Shown here piece by piece: positions 1-10,442 of a stretch of DNA of 64,000 nucleotides (positions within the stretch are counted from its first letter, which is position 1; each line of letters begins with the position of its first letter). This stretch comes from Bolinopsis microptera. Lineage: Eukaryota; Ctenophora; Tentaculata; Lobata; Bolinopsidae. The stretch is from NCBI RefSeq assembly GCF_026151205.1, contig NC_087082.1, positions 17,205,401 through 17,269,400 on the forward strand, read 5' to 3'. A program made the translations under genes and the position numbers. The notes under the pieces are model-generated. The model saw only the letters and a program-made list of their open reading frames with translations. It was not told where the DNA came from and searched no databases.

Positions 1-94
1 CCCCCTTTCTAGTCCTTCTTCCTCCTCTCTCCCTCCTCCTTCTATCAACATCATGTCTCATCCCACACTATCTTGTTTAACTCTAATCTCTCAG

Positions 95-205
95 AGCGAC
101 GATCCTATCCCAGTGTTCGGAGGAAAGCACACCATGCCGGACGGTTTAGCTGGGTTCTACAGTGACGGCGACATCCCACAGGACAGCACACTTTGCGACG
201 ACCCG
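95..205 (+). CDS. Internal exon of an unidentified gene (partial)
   Basis: A long pyrimidine-rich tract (1-90) ends in a good acceptor (ctctcag) at 92-94, and 111 nt of open frame follow up to a donor GTAAAT at 206. The 37 codons are acidic and rich in Gly, Pro and Asp (starts SDDPIPVFGG, ends TLCDDP). Both ends behave as splice sites and the length is a multiple of three. The start and the rest of the gene lie outside the window or are not recognised. I do not recognise the protein family. The intron after it begins directly with a minisatellite, which is the notable feature here. Confidence 0.4.
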
Positions 206-840
206 GTAAATAGGGGTGAGGGGTTTAGGTGGTAAAGCTGGGGGTGAGGGGTTTAAGTGGTAAAGCTGGGGGTGAGGGGTTTAAGTGCTAAAGCTGGGGG
301 TGAGGGGTTTAAGTGCTAAAGCTGGGGTGAGGGGTTTAAGTGCTAAAGCTGGGGGTGAGGGGTTTAAGTGCTAAAGCTGGGGTTGAGGTGTTTAGGTGGT
401 AAAGCTGGGGTTGAGGGGTTTAAGTGGTAAAGCTGGGGGTGAGGTGTTTAGGTGGTAAAGCTGGGGGTGAGGGGTTTAAGTGGTAAAGCTGGGGGTGAGG
501 GGTTTAGGTGGTAAAGCTGGGGGTGAGGGGTTTAGGTGGTAAATCTGGGGGTGAGGGGTTTAAGTGGTAAAGCTGGGGGTGAGGGGTTTAGGTGGTAAAG
601 CTGGGGGTGAGGGGTTTATGTGGTAAAGCTAGGGTGAGGGGTTTAGGTGGTAAAGCTGGAGTTGAGGGGTTTAGGTGGTAAAGCTGGGGTGAGGGGTTTA
701 GGTGGTAAAGCTGGGGGTGAGGGGTTTAGGTGGTAAAGCTGGGGTGAGGGTTTAGGTGGTAAAGCTGGGGTGAGGGGTTTAAGTGGTAAAGCTGGGGTGA
801 GGGGTTTAACTACGGTGGTAAAGCTGGGGGTGAGGGGTTT
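206..840. repeat. 28-bp minisatellite beginning at a splice donor
   Basis: About 22 tandem copies of a G-rich 28-bp unit (starts GTAAAGCTGGGGGTGAGG, ends TTTAGGTG) with single-base variants. The first unit starts exactly at the GT of the donor following the exon at 95-205, so each unit carries a GGTAAAG-like donor core. The strand asymmetry (G-rich plus strand) is strong. Confidence 0.9.
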
Positions 841-1490
841 TTGGTGCTGTGAGGGGTTATACGCATGAGTTCATCATATTATATTGAGACTTTCAATGTT
901 TTTCCCTCACTTGCGGCATGCTAACTTCATTGCAAATTTTTCCAATGCTGTAGTGCTCTCAAGTCTTAAGGACTAATTTTAAGAATTAAGACCCAAATAA
1001 AACAATCCATTCAAATACATAGCTTCCAGTTAGTTCCAAGCGTTTTTGAGAAGCGTCTTTGTTCCTTTAGTGCTGTCAAAGCTGATCCAACACATAACAG
1101 AGTTTCAGGTTACACTGACGCACCTTGTACGGCATTTTGTACGACAAATCACAGTAGGTTCTGCCTTGGCACTTTTAGGAAGATAATCTAGATTTCCTTG
1201 TGATTTAACTTTCATCTTTTCTGGCATTAATCACTTTCTTATGACTTTTTTTCTCTACTACTTTTTGACCCAATCTACTGTGGTAATTGATTTTTTTCAG
1301 AATACTGAATGCTAGAAGCATAAGTAAAATGAAATATTACTTGTTAAGCAATTTAGGAAAAATATTGTTCAAACTGTTAATTGTTCAACATATATCACCG
1401 CCTATGAATAGTAGGAATATTAGCGAAAAATTGTAAATTTAAGAAAAAATCAGCACACAAAAGAGAACAAAATTTGTAAACGTTAAAATA
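841..1490. other. Non-coding, AT-rich; no feature recognised
   Basis: No open frame or repeat of note. The stretch lies between the minisatellite and the 3' end of the minus-strand receptor gene. Confidence 0.5.
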
Positions 1491-1492
1491 AT

Positions 1493-1498
1493 TTTATT
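1493..1498 (-). promoter_or_regulatory. Poly(A) signal AATAAA for the minus-strand Ig-like receptor
   Basis: TTTATT on the plus strand reads AATAAA on the minus strand, about 53 nt after the stop codon of the receptor gene at 1551-3263. Position and sequence fit a canonical polyadenylation signal. Confidence 0.6.
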
Positions 1499-1550
1499 GA
1501 AAACTCAATTACTTCAAGTTCGATTGAGGCTCTATCAGATCTTGTCGGAA

Positions 1551-3263
1551 TTATACCGAAATAGCAGCATTATTATCTCTCTTAATATAATGTGATTTAA
1601 CATAAATTAAAACGATAGCAATCAGAACTACTACTACTACTAGCCCGCCTATGATAATCCCTATGATTGCGACAGTTGGAAGACTTTTCTCGGGTTCATA
1701 ATCAGGTTTATTCGTTGAATCAGGTACTTTTTCAGTCATCAAATCAATTCTATGTTCATTTATGGAGTCTTTCTGAGGACTACGATCAGGAAAGCACGTT
1801 ATACTTCGAGGAACACTCGTTAAACTATCCTCACATTTTACACATTCCTCCCCCTCTCCATACTTCCCTGCCTCACAGTGATAACCCTCTCTGTAGAGTG
1901 TCGTGGTATCCAAAACTCCCAATATTTCTGTGCCATTTTCTCCTGAATTCTCTACAAGAGACAGCGTGCAGGTGATGAAATCTGAAGTTATACTTGGTGG
2001 GAGTATCAAGGTTGCTATGTGCTGACTGCCGGCGGGTTTCTCCTTATTTTCAATATAACTACTCTCAACAGTTGTATTATATCCCTCGCAATCTAGAAGA
2101 ATACCGTATCCAATGCCAGATTCTTCAGAGAGTTTGTTCTTGATAACCCATCTAAAGACCTGATCTGACTCCCCCTGTAAACGATAAACTGTCTGTGTAG
2201 GTTTAGAAACAAGTTCAACTACATAAAACACTTTAGTGCTGGTTGTTTCGAAGTTTTTATTCCTCCAATGACATTCCCACTTTCCCATGTGAACCTCGTT
2301 GAAACTGTTTATAGCCATACTCGTAGTGTGCAAAAACCCATCAACTGAAGAAACTGGTTGTTCGGAAGAGTTTTCTGCAGTTATATAGGACCACTCTGAT
2401 TCAAGATAGGGTGCTCCATAAACTGAACATGACAAATCAAACGCTGCACCCCTGGACACAGCAACAGTTTCTACAGACCCCCCACATACCACAGGGGTGT
2501 CATCAGAGCAAACTGAAACAGACTTAAAATAAATCGCTCTATTATCTGTTTTTATCTGAGTGGTAGTGTTGAACCTCATGAACGCCAGCTCTTCCCAGTT
2601 ACTCTTCGTCTGATAACTATACATCTTTTTGCGAGCATCTCCTGGTTCCCCCAAATAGATCTGGTAACCGTTCTCTTCCTCCACGTGAACATCAGATACT
2701 TGTATTGTTATGTTGGCATCTTTGTCATCAAAATGATCGTATGAAGTGTACATTGAATCAGGATACTCGCCGTATTCATCCTCCCCCCAGATGATTAACG
2801 TTGTAGGGAAGTCATCATTTGGGGTGTAGAACTGCATAACTAGGGGCTCTAGTTCATCACTTTGCATGAACCTGATGTACTCCCACCCGGCTTCGTACCC
2901 GGGAATGTAGGCTGCTTCTATTGTCACCACTCCTGTGAAGTTGATGGGAACTATTGTGGGGGTGCCGACTTGGTAATCCTGAGGCCCCCCTTTGTAGGCT
3001 GAAAAGCAGGTCTGTTCACAACATTGGGAGATATTCAGTAATAAAGACAAAGTCACTAAGATCAACTTTCTTTGGGTGATCTGAAATCTGCCATTTATTC
3101 TATTATATCCAGCAATATCATCTGCAGTTTTTTTAGGACTCACGAATTTTTGCCTTTTGAATCGTTCAGAACTGTGACTATTTTGATGTGTCCAAACGTC
3201 AAAAATAATGCCTGAGAATATAGAGCCAATTTTCATTGAGGCATGCGCATCTTGGGCAGTCAT
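1551..3263 (-). CDS. Ig-like cell-surface receptor, copy 1 (intronless)
   Basis: Single uninterrupted frame of up to 570 aa, clearly paralogous to the protein at 18342-19847. Parts in order: hydrophobic segment LILVTLSLLLN (about 67-77) followed by a Cys-rich start CCEQTC; an N-terminal domain of unknown fold; an Ig-like domain with the pattern C(SVYG)...W...C(HW) around residues 280-335; a second beta-type domain ending ITCTLSLVENS; a short Cys-rich stalk (YHCEAGKYGEGEECVKC) like the stalk motif of TNFR/Eph-type receptors; one transmembrane helix (AIIGIIIGGLVVVVVLIAIV); and a basic tail ending AAISV. Several NxS/T glycosylation sites. The signal-peptide Met of copy 2 is Lys here (AAG for ATG), so the first Met lies 66 residues upstream and the hydrophobic segment is internal. 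Either an upstream exon supplies the start (an acceptor-like tttcag precedes ATCACCC) or secretion is impaired. Role inferred: recognition or adhesion at the cell surface. Confidence 0.8.
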   Translation of the reverse strand: MTAQDAHASMKIGSIFSGIIFDVWTHQNSHSSERFKRQKFVSPKKTADDIAGYNRINGRFQITQRKLILVTLSLLLNISQCCEQTCFSAYKGGPQDYQVGTPTIVPINFTGVVTIEAAYIPGYEAGWEYIRFMQSDELEPLVMQFYTPNDDFPTTLIIWGEDEYGEYPDSMYTSYDHFDDKDANITIQVSDVHVEEENGYQIYLGEPGDARKKMYSYQTKSNWEELAFMRFNTTTQIKTDNRAIYFKSVSVCSDDTPVVCGGSVETVAVSRGAAFDLSCSVYGAPYLESEWSYITAENSSEQPVSSVDGFLHTTSMAINSFNEVHMGKWECHWRNKNFETTSTKVFYVVELVSKPTQTVYRLQGESDQVFRWVIKNKLSEESGIGYGILLDCEGYNTTVESSYIENKEKPAGSQHIATLILPPSITSDFITCTLSLVENSGENGTEILGVLDTTTLYREGYHCEAGKYGEGEECVKCEDSLTSVPRSITCFPDRSPQKDSINEHRIDLMTEKVPDSTNKPDYEPEKSLPTVAIIGIIIGGLVVVVVLIAIVLIYVKSHYIKRDNNAAISV

Positions 3264-3568
3264 TCAGATCGATCCGTTCCTGTATCATTGTCATATCTGT
3301 TCCTTAAAATAATATATAATAAGATCGTGCGAAAGTTTTTAAATGTGTGTTCTTTATAAAGTTTAAAGTTGTTATATATCACTATAATAGTTCAATGGTT
3401 GCGAAGAGGTACGCAATTTTACTCCAAGATGAGTTTCGTGAACAAACTAGAGATTAAACTGATAACGCTACCTCTCACTCGATACTAATTCCTTTATTCT
3501 TGTACTTATTATTCTTATCATTTCTAAGAATAGCTATAATACAAAGTGGTAGAGCAACATCATGTAGT

Positions 3569-3635
3569 GGCGTAAGACTCTACGGCGTGAGACTCTAACC
3601 CTAACCCTAACCCTCACGCCGTAGAGTCTTACGCC
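3569..3635. repeat. Telomere-type repeats inside a perfect short palindrome
   Basis: Perfect 22-bp inverted arms (3569-3590 and 3614-3635, ending GGCGTGA / TCACGCC) enclose about 23 bp containing three CCCTAA units. Part of the arm (GTAGAGTC) is repeated once more beyond the right arm. Confidence 0.85.
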
Positions 3636-4784
3636 GTAGAGTCCGGACCCCGTTTTTTAGGTTAGATTAAAAATGGCCTGAACGTTCCTGACGTATGTGA
3701 ACGCTCCCTAACTATAATGCAAACGAAAAGACTGTCGTGAATGACTTTACTCTGCTTGCTATTATGCACTTGAACAACTACAACTACTAGCTTTCGACAA
3801 AGTTTGCTTACAGATACACAGTGAGATTTAGAGAAAATCAAACTAAATGAGTAGTAATATTATTTTGAAAGAATAAAACATTTTGTACTGGCGCTATTAT
3901 ATACCTATATTGCGCTATTATATAGGTATGTTGCGCGCTATATATATATATATTGGAATACGATTACTTTTCAAAACAATTACTTTACAATAAAATTACT
4001 TTTCAACAAAAAGCCGCGCATGATAGTGATACGATTGTCATAGTAATGTTACAAAGTTATAAACATGATAACGTTTACACATCAGCAAAATATGAATGTT
4101 CTCGCACTACTACTCTCATGATCCTATGTAGATTATCCTCACCGGATGTCGTTTACACGAGAAAGTAGAAACCGCAAATAATGCCTGATGCACACTCTCT
4201 TCTCTCACTCACGCTGTTCTTACTCATTTGCCCTTGACTTGCGTTAATTAGAACCGGGTGTGGTCAAGATATGGGCGCCCGTCCCACTAATATAAATAAC
4301 TATCAAATTGCACTTATAGTTATATCCACCTTCGGGAGCTTTTCTTAAAACCTCTCTCCTGTAATCATCCGCACTGTAAGGCATCATTTCTGACATTTCT
4401 CACCATGCCTCCGGGTTTTAAACAAACCTTGTTTCAAAACAATATCATACACTTTTAAAACTGAGCAACCACGAGATTGATAACCACCATTGACGAGAGA
4501 AACAAACTTTTAAAAACAGCTGACTAATAAAATTAATAAAGTTACACAATACACTGCCACAAAATTATACACACTACACACTACACAGCTAGTGTTGGCA
4601 GCGTTATCTCATATAATAGCGTTATCGTTAAAATAGTTATTTGTAATCAATCCTTCGATTTACTAGCGCCTGATCGATTTAAGACGTCCTGGACTTCAAA
4701 TTAATTAGCGTCAGCCAATGTGTAGGCAGAAACTAATCAAAACGTGATTGTGTCATAAAATTAAAATACCGAATCGCGTCCCGA
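3636..4784. other. AT-rich intergenic; no gene recognised
   Basis: Contains short AT runs (3937-3952) and a 71-codon open frame at 3953-4168 without recognisable features. Nothing supports a gene. Confidence 0.4.
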
Positions 4785-4935
4785 CTAGACACTTAATCAG
4801 TAATCTCTTCACTCAATCAATGGCCTGATTCAGATTGGTTGGAACCTGCTCAAAGACAGCTACCGAAGTTGAATTTCTTTGATCTTAGGGAAAGTCACCA
4901 TCAGTATTCACTCTAAGTGATAAAATCGTCATATC
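4785..4935 (+). repeat. Direct repeat, first copy (second at 6683-6838)
   Basis: About 150 bp beginning CACTTAATCAGTAATCTC match 6683-6838 at high but imperfect identity, both running through a stretch ending AGTATTCACT. Part of a repeat complex spanning 4.8-7.3 kb. Confidence 0.75.
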
Positions 4936-4975
4936 CAACATGCTCGGTACCAATCCTGAATTTCAAAATTTGTTC

Positions 4976-5131
4976 AGACAAGGACAAGAGGAAATTGCGG
5001 CATGTTCGGAATCACGATTTTTCACGTTTGCCGCGACAAATCGCGATTTTTCACATTTGCCGCGACAAATCTCAGATCCTCTCGACAAATCGCGATTTTT
5101 AAAGTTCTCCGCGACAAATCGCGCATTTTCC
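4976..5131. repeat. Degenerate GGACAAGAGG / TCGCGATTTTT element
   Basis: Starts like the terminal inverted repeat of the hAT-like elements at 7762, 29420 and 33320 (GGACAAGAGGAAATTGCGG), then holds four variants of CGACAAATCGCGATTTTT spaced 30-45 bp apart. Probably a decayed relative of that family. Confidence 0.5.
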
Positions 5132-5632
5132 AGAAAAACTTTGAAAAATGTTGACTGGATATAAAACTTAGTACTTACCTCTGAAGGCAGAGCTCCCGCT
5201 TCCGAGCTCGTATTGCGAAGGATAGGCTTGCCTTCCGAGATCGCATTACAAAGGGAACTCTTGAGTCCAAAATCGTATATCGAAGGGAAGGTGCGAACTT
5301 CGAAAACCGAAAAAATATATTCTGCTCATAATGATTAGGGTTATTAGGGTAGCATGTACCATGAACAAAAAAAAATTTGACTTAGAAAAGTTTCGGTCAA
5401 AACCGAAAAAAAATTTGACAATTTAAAAAAAAATTTAGAAACCTAAATAAAAAAGTTGGCTCTTTTTGGCCCCTTGCCCAGATTTCATTGGGGGCGATGG
5501 CCCCCCGCTTCCTACACCCCTGTGTCGTAGTTATCACAAATTATTATATGTGCCTTGCAGAGTAAAGGGAACCATGTCCTAAGGAAATGTATGAGTGCGG
5601 ACAACTTAAGGCAACATTTCTTGACGATTGTA

Positions 5633-5970
5633 CCCAAGCAGAAGGCCTAGAACTGCAATTTGGCAATATAGATCATTTTCAAACACATTTTCAAACACAT
5701 TTTCAAGACCGATTCAAAGAATTGTTAGTTTTTTTTCCCCTTTGATTCGTCAACAATTTTGGATTGTTGTTTGAAAAGTTCATCTTTACTCCAGAAAGAT
5801 GTTGAAAATTTTGCCCACACAGAAGGCCTAGAAGCAATTTGGCAATATTATTATTATTAATATAGATCATTTTCAAACACAGTTTCAAAAACGATTCATG
5901 GAACTGTTAGTTTTTTTCCTTTTTAATTTGTCGACAATTTTGGATCTTTTTTAGAAAGTTTCCTCTTCTA
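5633..5970. repeat. Diverged duplication of about 160 bp
   Basis: 5633-5790 and 5813-5970 share AGAAGGCCTAGAA, TTTGGCAATAT, GATCATTTTCAAACACA and a following CAATTTTGGAT segment. The second copy has a TAT/ATT expansion. Confidence 0.7.
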
Positions 5971-6057
5971 TTCACCCCAGAAAAATTTGTGAAAAATTTC
6001 CTCCGAAATCCAAAATTTCCTCGCAGATAATCTGCCGATCTGCTATGTTTCTGGATG

Positions 6058-7140
6058 TGGGGTCACAACTCGGTTAAATTGTTTACAACCAACTAGGAAT
6101 TTTGGGAAAGCACTTCAAATCTAACCAAATGTGTCTAGAAACTTTGGAGTTCTTAGCTCATATCAAAACGTTCTCACTTTATGGTGACAATAGTGAAAAA
6201 GAGCGAATGCCGTGCCATACCCTATGTTATCGATGAAATTTTACGAAATTTTCAGGAAATCTAAGTTTGACACATATCCATGATATCTATATTCTCTGAA
6301 ATTTTTGAGCAATTCTGATACGAATTACGTCATTACGTGAGTTATTAAAGATTTGCGTTATTAAAGGGTTGCTAACAAACTAAACCATAGAAATACTAGG
6401 TATACATATTACATCTACTAGTATGCGAGCATATGCCGAGAGTAATTTGTTGGCACTCACCGCTTACGGCTCACGCTCCTTTTATGGAATAATCTGTGGC
6501 ATGGTACACCAATCCCTCTTTTTCGCTATTGTCACCCTGAAGTGAGAACGCTTTCAACTAGGAACTTCAAAGTTTCTAGACATAATTGGTTTGATAATTG
6601 AAGTGCTTTCCCAAAATTTCAAGTTGGTTGTTCACAATTTAACCGAGTTATGACCCTTTTAAGATCTTGCAGATACGTAATCCAGCACTTAATCAGTGAT
6701 ATGTTCACTCAATCAATGCCCTGAATCCTGATTGGTTGGAGACTGCTTGTAGGACAGCAACTGAAGCACTATAACGCGAATTTCTTCGGTTTTAAGGAAC
6801 GTCACTATCAGTATTCACTAAAAGTGATCAGATCGTTTCCGCCTTATGAGGCTCATTGTTGCTCGCTAGCGAATAACTCCAGATGAGATTACTGATTGGG
6901 TGATGAGATTACTGATTGGGTGACGAAATCACTGATTAAGTGCCGAGATCACGTATCTGCAATATCTTAAAAGGGTCATAACTCGGTTGAATTGTGAACA
7001 ACCAAGTACCAACTTGAAATTTTGGGAACTCACTTCAATTATCAAACCAAATATTATGTCTAGAAACTTTAAAGTTCCTAGCTGAAATCTTTCTCACTTC
7101 ATGGTGACAATAGCGAAAAAGAGGTATTGGCGTGTCACAC
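6058..7140. repeat. Three-copy repeat including a long inverted pair
   Basis: One module of about 170-185 bp occurs three times: 6058-6225 (plus orientation), 6497-6680 (inverted) and 6953-7140 (plus). Shared landmarks are AACTCGGTTAAATTGT, GTCTAGAAACTTT and GGTGACAATAG. The last two face each other across about 270 bp that contain the second copy of the 4785 repeat. No coding frame crosses them. Likely remnants of a foldback-type element. Confidence 0.75.
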
Positions 7141-7285
7141 CCACTGTAATCAATTAAATTTGACGAAACTTTTAGGAAATCTAAGTTTGACACATGTCTT
7201 TAATCTCTGAAATTTCCGTGCAATTCTAAAAAGAATTACGTGAATACGTGAGTTATTAAAGGGTTGCGTATGGGCAGTTACTTCT

Positions 7286-7482
7286 GGGGGTGTCCAACCC
7301 CAAAAACCCAAAAAACCCTTTTACATCAAATTCCAATTTGGGTTTGTTTTTATGGTTTTTTTTGGTATCCCCCTTATTTTTGTAACTATTTGTTCAATTA
7401 TTTAAAAACCCAAAAATACCCAAAACACCTCTAATTTCCATTTTGGAGTTGGATTTTTTGGGGTTCGACAGTTGACACCCCC
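7286..7482. mobile_element. Small foldback element with GGGGGTGTC termini
   Basis: Left end GGGGGTGTCCAACCCC and right end reverse-complementary (GACACCCCC), followed inward by AACCCAAAAA-type purine/pyrimidine runs that also pair. About 200 bp, no ORF: a MITE-like structure. Confidence 0.6.
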
Positions 7483-7761
7483 AATAAAATTTCTAAACAA
7501 CGGATAGTTTAAAAAAACGCCCAAGTCTCATCTTTGCCTAAAACAAATAACTAAAAGTCAATATATCTTGCCATAAGCTAAATCACGGAGACAAGAGAGA
7601 TCAAAAATATTAATATTAGATAGATTTCGTTTACATAAATCATGCACAATCAGCGATCAGAATAGATTGCTTGTGATTTTCCTCTTCTCCCTGCTAAGTC
7701 CAGTGTATTGATGACAAAAATGAGGGAAGAAAACGCTGGTCCATCAACAGAACCCTGCAAT

Positions 7762-8667
7762 CAGGGACAGAAGGAAATCGCGGCATGTACGGAATCGCGA
7801 TTTTCCCCATAATTTACGACAAATTTTATGTATAGTTTAATGTATACCTTACTCGGGATTATTATGACCGGGATAAAGTGGCGGGTTTAGGGTAATTTCG
7901 CCATATTTTTCCCGAACCACATTTTCACCGGTCGTTAATAAACCCGCCGTCTCAGCTTTTAGGGTTCCCAAGGGGTATGGGTGCTCATATTTTAATCGTT
8001 GTCTTATATTCACTAAAGAAGACTATTGGGACACTTGTTGTAGGTTTTTCGACTTCATTTGGCTAAAATTGCAAAAAATTCACCTTTTTGCCCAATTCTT
8101 GTCATATATCCTTATTGTCAAAGTTGATTTAAATAGGCCAATCTTTAATTTCTTAGGTATTGACTATCTCTACATAATGAAATAGGACTCAAAGTAAACA
8201 GTTAGATTAAAACTTGAATTAATTAAAACTGTCAATAACATGAATCAGTTTCATCAGTCATTTATTCATAATTCTAAGAATCTAAACAATGTGAACGATG
8301 CATTCTTTCGAAGATTTTCTACAAATTGAGTCATAATGGTTATTTTTGTCTACTTTCAACAATTATTGATAATTCGACTTGTTTCACAAGTTTTAGCAAT
8401 GCGAAAATTTCTAAACTTGCTTGTCTCTAATAAGGATATTTACATCTGAGACAAAATTTTTGAATCTAAAATTGAAAGGTTGGACACCGGTAAAATGGCG
8501 ACCGGGAAAATGTGGTGGGTTTTGAGCAATTTCGCCATATTTTTCCCGAACCATATTTTAACCGGTCGTTAATAAACCCGTCGTAATAATCCCGAGTAAG
8601 GTAGCTTGTTAAAAATCGCGGTGTCGCGATTTTTGGCCAAAATAATCGCGAAATCCTTTTGTCCCTG
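7762..8667. mobile_element. hAT-like MITE, copy 1, split by a nested element
   Basis: Terminal inverted repeats CAGGGACAGAAGGAAATCGC and (right end, reversed) CAGGGACAAAAGGATTTCGC, flanked by a perfect 8-bp duplication CCTGCAAT (7754-7761 and 8668-8675). An 8-bp duplication with CAGGG ends is typical of the hAT superfamily. Without the nested insertion at 7847-8601 the element is about 150 bp, the size of the copy at 33320-33469. Confidence 0.85.
7847..8601 (+). mobile_element. TA-flanked DNA element, copy 1 (nested)
   Basis: Ends CCTTACTCGGGATTATTA in inverted orientation, TA on both sides, 755 bp. It interrupts the hAT-like MITE; the intact MITE at 33320 gives the empty site (TTTAATGTACCGCG). 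A second copy lies inverted at 54116-54916. TA duplications point to the Tc1/mariner group, but no transposase is present. Confidence 0.85.
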
Positions 8668-9357
8668 CCTGCAATAGATGTCCTAACATTGTCCACCGAC
8701 TACTGGCCACTTTTTCTGACAATGGTTCAGCATTGCAGCGTTTATGTGAAAGTTTTTGTTGGAGATGACTACTGGGTACTTTATATTCAAAATGAAGCGA
8801 ACATGTCTGCAGTGAACAACAAATTGGTATTCGAGGAATATTTTGGGGTTGAACGAATTTTTTTTCCTTAGTAAAAATTGTTTCATTAACTAAAATGCAT
8901 CAATACAATAGAAAATAGCAGCCTGATTCTTGTAATTGAAATTCTTGTCTGTAAATCATTTTACTTTTTATCTATTAATTAATTATAGATATTTCTTTCT
9001 TCGATCCAAGCATCAAATACGTAAACCTGATCTGTCGCACTCTTTGCACTTTAAGTTAATCTAAGAAAAACTTTGGAACTGCAAGCTAATTCAGCTTTTA
9101 TTTGTATAATATCTAATATCCAATTTCATGATCGTGATTGTCCTTTGTAGTTACCCTTGGTGTCACGTAGAAGCCTTTTCCAACTGTTTCGCGAGCATAT
9201 TACGTTCCACTAATTAATTCACAAGTTTTTGTCAACATTTCTAAGCATCATACTTCTTGCAGACTTTGATAATTTGGACAATTGAAATTGATATTAATAT
9301 TTATTGTTATATTATTTAACATTTATTAATGTCATTAATCATACCATTATCTGCCAG
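8668..9357. other. Non-coding; possible remnant of an interrupted exon at its start
   Basis: No confident gene. Joining the sequence before the hAT-like element (from ATG at 7716) to 8676 onward, with one copy of the 8-bp duplication, gives a continuous frame of 47 codons; see findings. Confidence 0.3.
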
Positions 9358-9405
9358 GAAGAGGACGAAGATTTGCCTGGAGCAATGATGGGAGAATCGA
9401 TCTGA
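9358..9405 (+). CDS. Possible short terminal exon
   Basis: A plausible acceptor (ttatctgccag) is followed by 15 codons of acidic sequence EEDEDLPGAMMGESI and a TGA. Composition looks coding-like, but there is no recognised upstream exon and the length is too short to be sure. Reported only as a candidate. Confidence 0.2.
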   Translation, partial: EEDEDLPGAMMGESI

Positions 9406-9415
9406 GAAGAGAAAC

Positions 9416-9487
9416 TCTCCCTCACGTGACGTCACAATCTCCCTCACGTGACGTCACACTCTCCCTCACGTGACGTCACACTCTCCC
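9416..9487. promoter_or_regulatory. Three tandem 23-bp units with overlapping E-box and CRE
   Basis: Each unit contains CACGTGACGTCAC: an E-box (CACGTG) overlapping a full cAMP-response element (TGACGTCA), separated by a CTCTCCCT-type tract. It lies about 0.95 kb upstream of the start of the gene at 10443 and could be its promoter/enhancer or simply a short tandem duplication. Function is inferred from motif identity only. Confidence 0.55.
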
Positions 9488-10442
9488 TCCTTAACAGATT
9501 TACAAGTTACATAGCTTGCCTAACCTGAAGCTGGTTCGTCTTGAAAAGCAAGCTATTATCCTACCTTGAACTTACAATGGGCTTTTTTGGTTTTAACATC
9601 TTTCATAGTAGTTATAAAAACATATAAGTTATCTGTAGCTGTTCTTAGATAAGTATTCATTAATCCATCTCGTGATTTCTGTTGTTGGTTTCACGTTTCA
9701 TTATGTGTTTTCATCTATCTGTCATGAACATTCTATGATGCTGTCACAAATGTAAAATTAGCATCAAGATCTTAGAATTTTGTAAAAAAAGAAGGCTCCC
9801 CGAAGAGAATTTATTTCGATGTTATTGCTAAACGTTCATGCATAAATAAGTTTTTGATGTAGTATTTGAAAATTTCTAACCCGTAAATTAGATTGATTAG
9901 TTTAAATCATTAATAATGGAATCATATTTTAATGTTGAAAGATCGATGTAAAATAGATAAGAATTTGCTATTTTTGATACGGACTATTTGTACAGACACT
10001 TTGGTGCTGATTATCTGTTCAGTGTTGTTTGAGATAATTTGTTTGATTATGTGAACTATAATGTATTTGTGTGGTTACTTGTCCAAGAGTTTTCTGTCTT
10101 TTATTCAGAAATCTTTTTCGTAGGATTAATTTTGCACAAATTCTATTTGAAACAATGACATATTTCAAGACCAACTTTAAGTAAATAAACTTATCAATAA
10201 ATTCCCACACTTGATAATGCAATAGTATTTTTATCCACCTAAAAATAAAATTGGGATTAAATTCGCTGATAAACTAATCGCACGTGACTTTACTCACTTT
10301 TTAATGCTTTTATCAAATAAAGGAGTATTGAAAGTATTACAAGTTACATCATTTAATATGCGACTGCAAGACTTTACGTCGCTTAATTAAGTCAATTAGT
10401 TACCTGCCAAAGCAATCAATTAACTTACATCATCTTAGCAGA
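9488..10442. other. AT-rich upstream region; nothing recognised
   Basis: No supported ORF, RNA or repeat. Ends at an acceptor-like ttagcag one base before the ATG at 10443. Confidence 0.4.

Noticed and set aside
206-840. Possible CRISPR array or telomere array
   Set aside because: Units are head-to-tail without spacers, the sequence is not TTAGGG, and the context is an animal intron.
8466-8696. 76-codon minus frame at the end of the nested element
   Set aside because: Lies across the inverted repeat shared with 54116-54916; it is a chance frame in a transposon terminus.
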